From Alphaproteobacteria bacterium (GTDB lineage: Bacteria; Pseudomonadota; Alphaproteobacteria; JALCBB01): a stretch of DNA of 32,120 nt. The position numbers and the translations under genes were made by a program. Location of the stretch: assembly GCA_028066985.1 (NCBI GenBank), contig JALCBB010000009.1:1-32120 (forward strand). Direction: 5' to 3'. This document shows positions 1 through 7,080 of this stretch, piece by piece (position 1 is the first letter of the stretch; each line of letters opens with the position of its first letter). The notes below the pieces were generated by a model. The model was not told the origin of the DNA. It made no database searches and saw nothing but the letters and a program-made list of their open reading frames with translations.

Positions 1-20
1 TTAATTTCTTTTTAATTTAA

Positions 21-110
21 TTTTTTTGCAGGCAGCGCCTGCGGGCATCAGCGGGAGTGTTTCGCTTGAGCGGCTATTGTGAATGTCTTAGTCAAACTCC
101 CACTAATGCC
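21..110 (-). repeat. R1 dispersed repeat, copy a
   Basis: Read on the - strand this copy starts GGCATTAGTGGGAG at 110 and ends in a GC-rich hairpin (GCAGGCGCTGCCTGC) followed by an A-tract near 21. It shares the R1 core found 12 times in this window: an outer inverted repeat GGCATTAGTGGG/CCCRCTGATGCC, an internal GCTCAAGCGAGC-like hairpin, then a second hairpin plus A-tract. Its outer end faces hisF. A partner copy facing it, if any, lies beyond the window edge. Confidence 0.9.
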
Positions 111-132
111 AAACACCGCCCTCCGATGTTTC

Positions 133-165
133 CATTAAAAGTCTGAAATTTTGTCCGCTAATGCC
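133..165 (-). repeat. Partial R1 repeat (outer end only)
   Basis: On the - strand this reads GGCATTAGCGG, then about 22 bases ending in AGACTTTTAA. That matches the outer end of R1 without its hairpins. A similar fragment lies at 9071-9098. It supplies the in-frame ATG at 161, so that ATG is unlikely to be the hisF start. Confidence 0.55.
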
Positions 166-211
166 GAAGATCGCTCTTGCCTCGCCGCCGTTTCGCTGTA
201 AAAATATCGCC

Positions 212-997
212 ATGAAAACCACAACGCCCCGCACCGCCGTCAGAGTCATCCCCTGCCTTGATATTGATGACGGCAGAGTCGTCAAAGGCGTCCGCTTCCA
301 GAACCTCCGCGACTCCGGAGACCCCGCCGAAGTCGCCCGCCTCCACACACAGAACGGCGCCGACGAAATCGCCTTCCTCGACATCACCGCCACACACCAC
401 CGGCGCGACACGCTTATAGACATTCTCCGCCAGGTCGCGGCGCAGTGCTTCGTTCCCCTCACCGCCGGCGGAGGCGTCCGCTCCGCCGAAGACATGCGCA
501 AACTCCTCAACGCCGGCGCCGACAAGGTTTCTGTCAATTCTGCCGCGCTCGCCCGTCCCGAACTCATAGAGGAGTGCGCCCTGCGCTTCGGCGCGCAGTG
601 CGTGGTCGTCGCGATTGACGCGCGCCGCCGCCCCGACGCCCCCGACCAGTGGGACGCCCTCACCCACGGCGGCCGCAGATCCGCCGAGCGCGAAGCCGTC
701 GCCTGGGCGCGTCATGCGGCCGCTCTCGGCGCGGGCGAGATTCTCCTCACCTCCTTCGACCGCGACGGCACCCGCAGCGGCTTTGACATTCCGCTTTTGC
801 GCGCGGTGACCGCCGCGGTTTCGGTGCCTGTCATCGCCTCCGGAGGCGCCGGCGGTCTCGCCGACCTTGTCGCCGCTGTCCGCGACGGCGGAGCCTCCGC
901 CGTCCTTGCCGCCTCTATCTTTCACGACCGCGACACCACGCCCTTGCGGGCGCGCCGCGCGCTGGCGGCGGCCGGACTTCCCGCCCGTCCCGGCTAG
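212..997 (+). CDS. hisF: Imidazole glycerol phosphate synthase, cyclase subunit HisF
   Basis: HisF is the cyclase half of IGP synthase. It joins PRFAR with ammonia delivered by HisH to give imidazole glycerol phosphate and AICAR in histidine synthesis. The 261-residue protein is a full TIM barrel. The first catalytic Asp is in [11 protein letters not shown] near the N-terminus and the second is in VVVAIDARR; the phosphate-binding segments TAGGGVRS and IASGGAGG are present. The frame is open from an ATG at 161, but those extra residues come from a partial R1 repeat and are absent from the family, so the ATG at 212 is preferred. No clear ribosome site precedes either start. It leads a run hisF-hisE-HIT-dapB-comM. 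hisH and hisA are not in the window. Confidence 0.95.
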   Translation: MKTTTPRTAVRVIPCLDIDDGRVVKGVRFQNLRDSGDPAEVARLHTQNGADEIAFLDITATHHRRDTLIDILRQVAAQCFVPLTAGGGVRSAEDMRKLLNAGADKVSVNSAALARPELIEECALRFGAQCVVVAIDARRRPDAPDQWDALTHGGRRSAEREAVAWARHAAALGAGEILLTSFDRDGTRSGFDIPLLRAVTAAVSVPVIASGGAGGLADLVAAVRDGGASAVLAASIFHDRDTTPLRARRALAAAGLPARPG

Positions 998-1081
998 GCG
1001 ATTTTTTCCCACAAAAATCACGCGGCGGAGGCGCCGGCGGGGTGTAATCTTGTGTTACGAGCCGCTTCTGCCCTGACCGCC

Positions 1082-1642
1082 ATGCCTGCCTCCCCGCCTC
1101 GCTCTCGTCCGCGCATTACTCACGGAGACGCGCGGGTTCTTGACGACCTCGCGGAGATCATCCGCCGCCGCGAGGGCGCGCCGCGCTCGGAGTCCTACAC
1201 CGCCCGCCTTCTCGCCGACGGCGAACCGCGCATTGTCCGCAAACTGCTTGAGGAGGCGAACGAGACCGCGCTCGCGGCGCTGCTTGAGTCGCGCGCGGCG
1301 CTTTGCCGCGAGAGCGCCGACCTTCTCTACAACCTTCTGGTTTTGTGGCATGCGCGCGGCATTTCTCCCGAGGAGGTCTGGAAGACGCTCGCCGACCGCG
1401 ACGCCGCCCACGACACCGCCGCGGTTAAATCTGAGACGACGACAACGGCGCGCGGCAAGGTCAAGGGGAAGACCAGGACGACAACCACGGCGGGCGTCCA
1501 AAAAGTCAAACGCAAGTCCGGGACGACGACAACGACGCGCGGCAGGGTTAAGGTCAAGGGGAAGACCGGGACGACAACGACGGCGCGCGTCCGGAAAGCC
1601 GGCGGCAAAAAAGTCCCGGCGAAACGCAAAGGAAAGGGCTGA
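1082..1642 (+). CDS. hisE: Phosphoribosyl-ATP pyrophosphatase HisE with a long basic tail
   Basis: HisE hydrolyses phosphoribosyl-ATP to phosphoribosyl-AMP, the second step of histidine synthesis. Residues about 14-110 form the normal domain, with ARLLADGEPRIVRKLLEEA and the acidic, helical RESADLLYNLLVLWHARGI segment typical of the all-alpha MazG-like fold. A stand-alone HisE is usually around 90-110 residues, whereas this one has 186. The excess is a C-terminal tail of about 70 residues rich in Thr, Lys, Arg and Gly built from repeated units (see the repeat feature). A GTG at 1052 would add ten residues without family support. The HIT gene starts 3 bases after the stop, so the two are probably co-translated. 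The function call is firm; the role of the tail is unknown. Confidence 0.9.
   Translation: MPASPPRSRPRITHGDARVLDDLAEIIRRREGAPRSESYTARLLADGEPRIVRKLLEEANETALAALLESRAALCRESADLLYNLLVLWHARGISPEEVWKTLADRDAAHDTAAVKSETTTTARGKVKGKTRTTTTAGVQKVKRKSGTTTTTRGRVKVKGKTGTTTTARVRKAGGKKVPAKRKGKG
1432..1620 (+). repeat. In-frame degenerate repeats encoding the HisE tail
   Basis: The segment consists of imperfect units made of GACGACRACAACG-like runs, a GCGCGCGKC stretch and GGTCAAGGGGAAGACC (present twice, near 1459 and 1553). They encode repeated blocks such as KGKT-TTTT-ARV. Units stay in frame through to the hisE stop, which suggests expansion under reading-frame constraint. Confidence 0.75.
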
Positions 1643-1645
1643 CCG

Positions 1646-2008
1646 ATGGCATACGACGACCAGAACATCTTCGCGCAGATCCTCGCCGGCAAGATTCCGT
1701 GCAAGGAGGTCTACAAAGACGAGCATGTCCTCGCCTTTCACGACATTCAGCCGCAGGCGCCTGTGCATGTGCTGTTTCTGCCGCGCGGCGCCTACGAGTC
1801 CTCGCAGGACTTCTACGCCTCCGCTTCGCCCGGGGAGATCACCGCCCTCGCGCGCGCCGTCGCGGCTGTCGCCGAACGGCTCGGCGTTGTGAAGGGCGGC
1901 TATCGTCTGATCTCCAACCACCGTCACTACGCCGGACAGGAGGTGCCGCACTTTCACATTCACCTTCTCGGCGGCGCGCCCCTCGGCCCGATGACGAGCG
2001 GAAAATGA
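1646..2008 (+). CDS. HIT-family purine nucleotide hydrolase (HinT-like)
   Basis: A 120-residue histidine-triad protein. Members of the HinT branch bind purine nucleotides and hydrolyse phosphoramidates such as AMP-lysine. The N-terminal NIFAQILAGKIPCKEVYKDE and the C-terminal triad in PHFHIHLLGG are both classical, and the length matches the family. The start at 1646 follows the hisE stop by 3 bases, with a purine-rich AAAGGAAAGGG stretch just upstream. HIT genes often follow hisE in proteobacteria, so the neighbourhood agrees. The physiological substrate is not evident from sequence. Confidence 0.93.
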   Translation: MAYDDQNIFAQILAGKIPCKEVYKDEHVLAFHDIQPQAPVHVLFLPRGAYESSQDFYASASPGEITALARAVAAVAERLGVVKGGYRLISNHRHYAGQEVPHFHIHLLGGAPLGPMTSGK

Positions 2009-2026
2009 GCGGCGCATGAGCGACAC

Positions 2027-2851
2027 ATGAGCGGACAGATCAAGGTCGCCGTCGCCGGCGCGAACGGACGCATGGGATGCCTCCTCGTGCGGCGCGCCCT
2101 CGCCGAGGACGACCTGAACCTTGTCGGCGTCCGCGAGAGCGAGCGCAATCTCGCCGAACTGGAAAAAAATCTTCGCGGACAGACGACCGAACCCGTCGCC
2201 GTCTCCTCCGACCCGCGCGTCGCGTTCGGAGACGCCGAAGTTGTCATTGATTTTTCTATTCCCGCCGCTGTCGCCGACAACATTAATGCCGCCGCCGCTC
2301 TCGGAGCCGCTGTCCTTGTCGGCGTGACCGACATTGACGACGCCGCCCGCGCCGCCTTTCCCGGGATTGCTGAAAAGATTCCGCTTCTTGTCGCGCCGAA
2401 CACGAGTCTGGGAGTCGCGGCTCTCGCGCGTCTTGTCCGCGCCGCCGCCGATCTTTTTGACCACGACTGGGACGCCGAAATTCTGGAAATGCATCACCGC
2501 CGCAAGCGGGACGCTCCGTCCGGCACGGCGATGCTGCTCGCCGCCGCCGCCTCCGCTTCCGACGGACGCCACCCCCGCCGCCTTCAGGCGTCGCCTTCGC
2601 GTGACGGCGAACGCGGCCGCGGCGATATCGGCTTCGCGGTTTTGCGCGGCGGCAGTGTTGCCGGCGAACACGAGGTGATTTTCGCGGGCGCGGGCGAGCG
2701 CGTTTCTCTTTCGCACCGCGCGCAGGACAGGGGACTTTTCGTCAATGGCGCGATTTCCGCCGCGCGCTGGCTTGCGCGGCAGCCGCCCGGCCTTTACAGC
2801 ATTGACGACACCTTTAATGTCGCTTCGGACAGAGAAGGCGGACAGTCATGA
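2027..2851 (+). CDS. dapB: 4-hydroxy-tetrahydrodipicolinate reductase DapB
   Basis: DapB reduces 4-hydroxy-tetrahydrodipicolinate with NAD(P)H in the lysine/diaminopimelate pathway. The 274-residue protein has the Rossmann motif VAVAGANGRMG at the N-terminus, the catalytic HHRRKRDAPSGTA (His156-His157 and Lys160), and the C-terminal RGGSVAGEHEV and LSHRAQDRGLFVNGA segments. The length is normal. Three ATGAGCG triplets stand in a row before it (2005, 2015 and 2027); the last gives the family-length protein. Its 3' end has been copied twice downstream (see the next two entries), and its stop overlaps the first copy by ATGA. Confidence 0.95.
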   Translation: MSGQIKVAVAGANGRMGCLLVRRALAEDDLNLVGVRESERNLAELEKNLRGQTTEPVAVSSDPRVAFGDAEVVIDFSIPAAVADNINAAAALGAAVLVGVTDIDDAARAAFPGIAEKIPLLVAPNTSLGVAALARLVRAAADLFDHDWDAEILEMHHRRKRDAPSGTAMLLAAAASASDGRHPRRLQASPSRDGERGRGDIGFAVLRGGSVAGEHEVIFAGAGERVSLSHRAQDRGLFVNGAISAARWLARQPPGLYSIDDTFNVASDREGGQS

Positions 2852-2943
2852 TTGTCAATTCGCACAGGGCGCGGGACAAGGGACTTTTCACCGTCGCCGT
2901 CGCCCCCGTCCCCGTTGAAGACAGAGGAGGCGGGCAGTCATGA
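2848..2943 (+). pseudogene. First duplicated dapB 3'-end fragment (31-residue ORF)
   Basis: This ORF starts inside the dapB stop (ATGA overlap) and encodes NSHRARDKGLF... ending EDRGGGQS. DapB itself contains SHRAQDRGLF and ends REGGQS. The unit therefore looks like a copy of the dapB tail from which the middle part has been deleted and partly replaced by a Val/Pro-rich stretch. It ends with a purine-rich GAGGAGGCG before the next ATG, so coupled translation is possible. It may be only a linker left by tandem duplication; no function is claimed. Confidence 0.6.
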
Positions 2944-3041
2944 CTTTTAATTCGCGCGGAACGCGGGACAGCGGACCTTTCATCGGCGGCGCCGTTCCCG
3001 TTCCCGTTGAAGACAGAGGAGGCGAAAATCGTGGTCGCTAA
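2940..3041 (+). pseudogene. Second duplicated dapB 3'-end fragment (33-residue ORF)
   Basis: This follows the first copy with another ATGA overlap and again reads NSRGTRDSGPF... then PVPVEDRGGEN. Its 3' part overlaps the start of comM and contains the comM ribosome site GAGGAGG. The two copies are about 92 bp apart, and the PVPVEDRGG block is nearly identical in both. The tandem structure is clear; translation is not proven. Confidence 0.55.
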
Positions 3042-4623
3042 AACCTGGTCGGTCGCGTTCAGCGGCGTGCGCTCGCTGCCGGTGGAGGTTCAGGTTTCGC
3101 TCGCGTCGGGACTGCCGTCGTTCGTCATCGTCGGACTCGGCGACAAGCCCGTCGCCGAAAGCCGCGAGCGCATCCGCGCCGCGCTCGAGGCGAGCGGACT
3201 CAAACTGCCGCCGAAGCGCATCGTGGTCAATCTCGCGCCCGCCGACCTCGTCAAGGAGGGCAGTCATTTTGACCTGCCGATCGCGCTCGCCCTGCTCGCG
3301 TCCATCGGCGTGATTGAGAGCGAGCCGCTCGCCGGAATCCTCGCGCTCGGCGAACTCGGTCTCGACGGACGCATCGCCCCGGTCAGCGGCATTCTTCCCG
3401 CCGCCTTCGCCGCGCAGGAGGCGCGCCGGCGCCTGATCTGTCCGCGTCCGCAGGCGCACGAGGCGTCGCTGGTTGAGGGACTTGAATACTGCGCCGCCGA
3501 GTCTCTCGCCGAGATAGTTTCGCATTTCGCGCCGGGGGTTGAGTCGGTGTCGCCGTTTGTGCGGAGCGGCGGGGCCGAGTGGCCTCCGAGGTCTGACGGC
3601 GCGCATTCGGGCGGCGAGCCGGCCGTCGCGGCGCCGCGCGACCTCGCCGAGGTCAAGGGACAGGAAATGGCGCGCCGCGCGCTTGAGGTCGCGGCGGCGG
3701 GCGGACACAACATGCTTTTGATCGGCCCGCCCGGCGCGGGCAAGTCTTTGCTGGCGCATGCCTTGCCGGGGATTTTGCCGCCGCTTGTGGTGTCGGAGGC
3801 GCTGGAGATTTCCAAGATTCACTCGCTGGCGGGCACTCTTTTAAACGGCGGACTGATTTCGTCGCGTCCGTTTCGCGATCCGCATCACTCGGCTTCGCTG
3901 GCGGCGCTGGCGGGCGGAGGGGCGCGGGCGCGTCCTGGCGAGGTTTCGCTGGCGCATCGCGGCGTTCTTTTTCTGGACGAACTGCCGGAGTTTTCGCGTT
4001 CCACGCTTGAGGCTTTGCGCCAGCCGATGGAGGTCGGCGAGGTCACGGTGTCGCGGGCGTCGGCGCATGAGACGTATCCGGCGCGATTTCAGCTGGTGGC
4101 GGCGATGAATCCGTGTCGCTGCGGGGAGTTCGGCATTGTGTCGCGGCACTGCGGACGTGCTCCGCGCTGCGCGCGCGAGTATCAGGCGCGTGTTTCGGGT
4201 CCGTTGCTGGACAGGATAGACATTCATGTTGAGGTTGCGGCGGTTCCGCCTGTTGAGCTGGCGGCGCGGCGCGGCGGCGAGTCGTCGGCGGTGGTGGCGG
4301 AGCGTGTGCTGGGCGCGCGCGCGGTGCAGACTGAGCGCGCGCGGCGTGTCGGCGGCGGCGACGGCGCGGCGCCGCATTGCAATGCCGAGTTGGAGGGCGA
4401 GGCGCTTGAGGTTTTCTGCGCTTTGGACAAGAAGGCGCATAGTGTTCTGGCGCGTGCGGCGGAGCGCTATCGTTTATCGGCGCGCGGCTGGAATCGGATT
4501 TTGCGTGTTGCGCGGACGATTGCTGATCTGGAGGGCGAGGAGCGGATCACGGCGGTGGGTGTGGCGGAGGCGCTGGAGTGGCGCCGCAAGGAGTGGGGCG
4601 ACTCTGCGGCCGCGCCCCCTTAG
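3031..4623 (+). CDS. comM: ComM/YifB-family Mg-chelatase-like AAA+ ATPase
   Basis: ComM is a hexameric helicase that promotes branch migration during integration of transformed DNA. The protein has 530 residues. It has the N-terminal Lon-like domain (PVAESRERIRAAL, NLAPADLVKEGSHFDLPIAL), Walker A GPPGAGKSLLA, Walker B GVLFLDELPEF, and the C-terminal Mg-chelatase part with a CRCGEFG cysteine cluster. The frame is open from a TTG at 3007, but the GTG at 3031 has an AGGAGG about 9 bases upstream and matches the family N-terminus. It is the last gene of the hisF run. Coding-strand composition turns strongly G-rich toward the 3' end. About 90 bp of unassigned sequence separate the stop from R1 copy b. 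Confidence 0.93.
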   Translation: MVAKTWSVAFSGVRSLPVEVQVSLASGLPSFVIVGLGDKPVAESRERIRAALEASGLKLPPKRIVVNLAPADLVKEGSHFDLPIALALLASIGVIESEPLAGILALGELGLDGRIAPVSGILPAAFAAQEARRRLICPRPQAHEASLVEGLEYCAAESLAEIVSHFAPGVESVSPFVRSGGAEWPPRSDGAHSGGEPAVAAPRDLAEVKGQEMARRALEVAAAGGHNMLLIGPPGAGKSLLAHALPGILPPLVVSEALEISKIHSLAGTLLNGGLISSRPFRDPHHSASLAALAGGGARARPGEVSLAHRGVLFLDELPEFSRSTLEALRQPMEVGEVTVSRASAHETYPARFQLVAAMNPCRCGEFGIVSRHCGRAPRCAREYQARVSGPLLDRIDIHVEVAAVPPVELAARRGGESSAVVAERVLGARAVQTERARRVGGGDGAAPHCNAELEGEALEVFCALDKKAHSVLARAAERYRLSARGWNRILRVARTIADLEGEERITAVGVAEALEWRRKEWGDSAAAPP

Positions 4624-4718
4624 TTTCTGGCGCGGGTGACGCGGCGCGCTTTGTTCCACGGGATGCATTGACCCTGCCGCCTTTCTGCCCTTTAGGAGAC
4701 AGACGAAGCACGGTCTCC

Positions 4719-4810
4719 GGCATTAGTGGGCGTTAAAATTCAGACTAGCCACGACAGCGGCTCAAGCGAGCGATGCCGGCAGATGGGTGCGGGCTAGCCC
4801 GCAAAAAATT
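4719..4810 (+). repeat. R1 dispersed repeat, copy b
   Basis: GGCATTAGTGGGCG opens the copy at 4719 and GCGGGCTAGCCCGC plus an A-tract closes it. Immediately upstream (4693-4718) is the conserved R1 flank TTTAGGAGACAGACGAAGCA. No facing partner is visible downstream. It lies between comM and the first accessory stretch. Confidence 0.9.
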
Positions 4811-4910
4811 AAAATTTGTTTCAAAGATTTCGTTGACGCCGCCGTGATTTTGTCTGATTTCCGCGCAATTTTTGGGTTTGCGGGAACAAATTTAATCCAC
4901 AATCAAGGTG

Positions 4911-4938
4911 TTGCGTTTGTCTGTTTTTGTGGTAGATT
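4911..4938 (+). promoter_or_regulatory. Possible sigma70 promoter before the SIR2 remnant/TPR gene
   Basis: TTGCGT, 16 bases, TAGATT. The ATG at 4946 would lie almost at the transcription start, so the transcript would be nearly leaderless unless another promoter is used. The sequence 4811-4910 is AT-rich and I see no gene in it. Confidence 0.35.
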
Positions 4939-4945
4939 CGGAGTT

Positions 4946-5089
4946 ATGCAGGTTATCTCAGGTGCCCCCAATGTTCCTGACCGCTTATTACACGCACACG
5001 AAGAGGGGCAGGCGGTCTTTTTCTGCGGCGCGGATGTATCCGTTCCCGCGGGCCTCCCTCCTGTTCGCCCGATAAGGACACCCCGCTAA
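4946..5089 (+). pseudogene. SIR2-like domain N-terminal remnant
   Basis: A 47-residue ORF carries ISGAPNVPDRLLHAHEEG and then VVFF-type FFCGADVSVPAGLP. This closely resembles the start of SIR2-like NAD-binding domains, where FFCGAGVS-PAGLP forms the nucleotide loop. Here the invariant Gly of GAG is Asp, and the frame ends soon after in an unrelated RPIRTPR tail. The rest of the domain is missing. The stop TAA overlaps the ATG of the downstream TPR gene (TAATG), so a SIR2-TPR protein or operon may have lost its enzymatic part by deletion. SIR2-like domains coupled to other modules are known anti-phage NADases. This copy cannot be active. Confidence 0.6.
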
Positions 5090-6432
5090 TGCCAGAAAAC
5101 AACGACAACGGCGACAAAAAATCCCGATCGAATAATCTGGTAGACTTGGCTCAAGGGGCAGTTGAGCGGGGCAATTTTGATGACGCGATAGGAGTTTGCA
5201 GCGATGCAATTAAGATGGATCCTGAAAATGCCGATGCATTCCGCACTCGTGGACTGGCATACGAAAGGAAGGGCGAGTATGACCGTGCCATTGAAGACCT
5301 CAATAAGGCGATTGAATTAAACCCTGACCACGCCAGGGCGTACAAAAATCGCGGGAATACCTACTCTGACAAGGGGGAGTATGATCTCGCCATCGCGGAT
5401 TTCAACAAGGCCATTGAGCTGAATCCTGACTATGCGAAGGCATACAACAATCGTGGGAATGCCTATCATGGCAAGAAGGAATATGATCGCACCATCGCAG
5501 ACTACAGCAAGGCGATCGAACTGGATCCTGGCTTCGCCAGAGCGTACTATAATCGCGGAAATACCTACGATAAGAAGGGAGAGTATGATCTCGCCATCGC
5601 AGACTTCAGCAAAGCGATCGAACTGAAGCATGACTACGCCAACGCGTACAATAATCGTGGAAATATCTACGGGAAGAAGGGTGAACATGACCTCGCTATC
5701 CAGGATTATGACGAGGCAATTGATCTGAATCCCGGCCACACAGCCGCTCACCACAATCGCGCATTGTCGATAGAACAGAAAAGTGCTCAGAGAATCGCCG
5801 AGGAGTATAAAAGACGGTCTGACGAGCAGTTAAAAGAGGCTCTCGACAAGCGTGAACAGGATCTCAGGGAACTGCTTTCCCGCTACGAGGCTCCTGAAAA
5901 AGTCGTGAAGCGCTTTCTTGACAGGGAAGAAAAGTACACTTCCTTGGTTGACGCGCTGGACAAAGAGGTAAAAGAGTTCTCCGCCTCTTTGCCAGTCCGT
6001 CTTTGCAAACAAGCGGGATTCCCTGTTGTGGCGCTCTCTCTTTTGCTCTTGGCACTCTCTTTTGCGCTCCGGGCAGAATCCTCTTATTTATGGATTTTGC
6101 TGCCCCTGTTGCCTCTGACTCTGGCGGTGCTTTCGTATCCGTCCATTAGTCATCTGCGGCATCTGCGAGAAAAGAGAAATCGGCTTGAGGTGTGCCGGGA
6201 GGACTATTTCCGCAAGGGAACCATGGCGGAATACATCATCTTCGCCGGAATCAGCGATGACAGCAAGAAGCACCAGGCAATAGCCGTATTCCTGAGCCAC
6301 CTTGGTGACAGGAGCGCCGCCGAATTCTTGTCTGAGTGGAAAAAACCCGTAAAAGACGATGGCAAGGTTTTGCTGAAAAACATCCTTGAGGCAACTCCTC
6401 TGGAACAGTCCAAAAAAGACGATTCGCCTTAG
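5089..6432 (+). CDS. TPR protein with two C-terminal membrane segments
   Basis: The 447-residue protein opens with six near-consensus 34-residue tetratricopeptide repeats (about residues 16-219, e.g. KGEYDLAIADFNKAIELNPD-YAKAYNNRG). A charged helical stretch (about 220-300) with likely coiled-coil character follows. Two hydrophobic segments come next (about 311-329 and 334-354), then a soluble tail of about 90 residues. TPRs bind partner proteins, so this is probably a membrane-anchored scaffold; no enzymatic motif is visible. The repeats are very similar to one another, pointing to recent internal duplication. It overlaps the SIR2 remnant by one base and is followed by a shorter paralogue. 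Codon use is less GC-biased than in the housekeeping genes, which fits horizontal origin. Function unknown. Confidence 0.85.
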   Translation: MPENNDNGDKKSRSNNLVDLAQGAVERGNFDDAIGVCSDAIKMDPENADAFRTRGLAYERKGEYDRAIEDLNKAIELNPDHARAYKNRGNTYSDKGEYDLAIADFNKAIELNPDYAKAYNNRGNAYHGKKEYDRTIADYSKAIELDPGFARAYYNRGNTYDKKGEYDLAIADFSKAIELKHDYANAYNNRGNIYGKKGEHDLAIQDYDEAIDLNPGHTAAHHNRALSIEQKSAQRIAEEYKRRSDEQLKEALDKREQDLRELLSRYEAPEKVVKRFLDREEKYTSLVDALDKEVKEFSASLPVRLCKQAGFPVVALSLLLLALSFALRAESSYLWILLPLLPLTLAVLSYPSISHLRHLREKRNRLEVCREDYFRKGTMAEYIIFAGISDDSKKHQAIAVFLSHLGDRSAAEFLSEWKKPVKDDGKVLLKNILEATPLEQSKKDDSP

Positions 6433-6443
6433 TCTTCGGAATT

Positions 6444-6453
6444 CTGCTATAGT
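6444..6453 (+). promoter_or_regulatory. Possible extended -10 promoter before the second TPR gene
   Basis: TGCTATAGT gives a TGn extended -10 hexamer about 20 bases before the ATG at 6474. There is no good -35. The leader GGGACACCCGATG resembles that of the upstream TPR gene and of the gene at 12491. Confidence 0.35.
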
Positions 6454-6473
6454 GGCTCAGGAAGGGACACCCG

Positions 6474-7064
6474 ATGCCAGAGAACAACCACAAAGACGAC
6501 CTGCAAGCCCGAGCGCACGAACTGCTGGAGCGGGCCGAAGAGGCGATCGAGCGGAGCGACTTTGACCGCGCGACAGCCCTCTGCACCGAGGCGATCGGGC
6601 TGAACTCCGATAATTACCAGGCGTACCACATGCGCGGAGTGTGTCGCGTGGAGAGGGGCAAGCACGACGCCGGAGTGAATCTCCGCAGCAAGGTGCTGAA
6701 ACTTGATCCGACGATAATGAAGGGCGAGTATGAACTCGCCATCGAGGACTTCAACAAGGCGATTGAGATCGGCCGGTATTATCCCCGGGCGTATCACAGT
6801 CGCGGGCTGGCGTATATGCTGAAGGGCGACTTCAAGCGCGCCATCGCGGACTACGACAGGGTGATTGCTATGAATCCCAGAAATGTGGATGCCTACCGCG
6901 ACCGCGGCCTGGCTTATGTGCTGAAGGGCGACATCCCCCGCGGCATTGAGGACTACAACAAGGCGATGGAGATGACCATCACTCCGAACAAGCCCCGCTT
7001 GAACTCGTGGACACACCACCTGGAGACCGCCGAAGAAGAAGCGGCGGAATTCCAAGGCAAATAA
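6474..7064 (+). CDS. Short TPR protein, paralogue of the preceding gene
   Basis: The first codons (MPENNHKDD) match those of the preceding TPR gene (MPENNDNGD), and the upstream leader is also alike, so the pair arose by duplication. The 196 residues hold about four TPR units (LLERAEEAIERSDFDRA..., KGEYELAIEDFNKAIEI, KGDFKRAIADYDRVIAM, KGDIPRGIEDYNKAMEM). Between units one and two the spacing is irregular (GVNLRSKVLKLDPTIM), which suggests an internal deletion. No membrane segment or catalytic motif is seen. A purine-rich GGAAGGG precedes the ATG at a good distance. The gene ends 16 bp from the 3' end of the convergent methyltransferase gene. Likely a protein-binding adaptor; partner unknown. 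Confidence 0.8.
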   Translation: MPENNHKDDLQARAHELLERAEEAIERSDFDRATALCTEAIGLNSDNYQAYHMRGVCRVERGKHDAGVNLRSKVLKLDPTIMKGEYELAIEDFNKAIEIGRYYPRAYHSRGLAYMLKGDFKRAIADYDRVIAMNPRNVDAYRDRGLAYVLKGDIPRGIEDYNKAMEMTITPNKPRLNSWTHHLETAEEEAAEFQGK

Positions 7065-7080
7065 ATTGCGTTGTATTCGC

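Noticed and set aside
21-110. R1 as an intrinsic terminator
   Set aside because: The hairpin is flanked by an A-tract on its 3' side in the R1 orientation and by T's only upstream on the other strand.
161-211. Upstream ATG extending HisF by 17 residues
   Set aside because: The ATG lies in a partial R1 repeat and the residues do not fit the family.
1055-2716. 553-residue open frame on the - strand
   Set aside because: It is antisense to hisE, HIT and dapB, all of which have clear motifs; long antisense frames are expected at this GC content.
4787-4945. ORF running from R1 copy b into the SIR2 remnant
   Set aside because: The upstream part is R1 and AT-rich non-coding sequence; only the part from 4946 resembles a protein.
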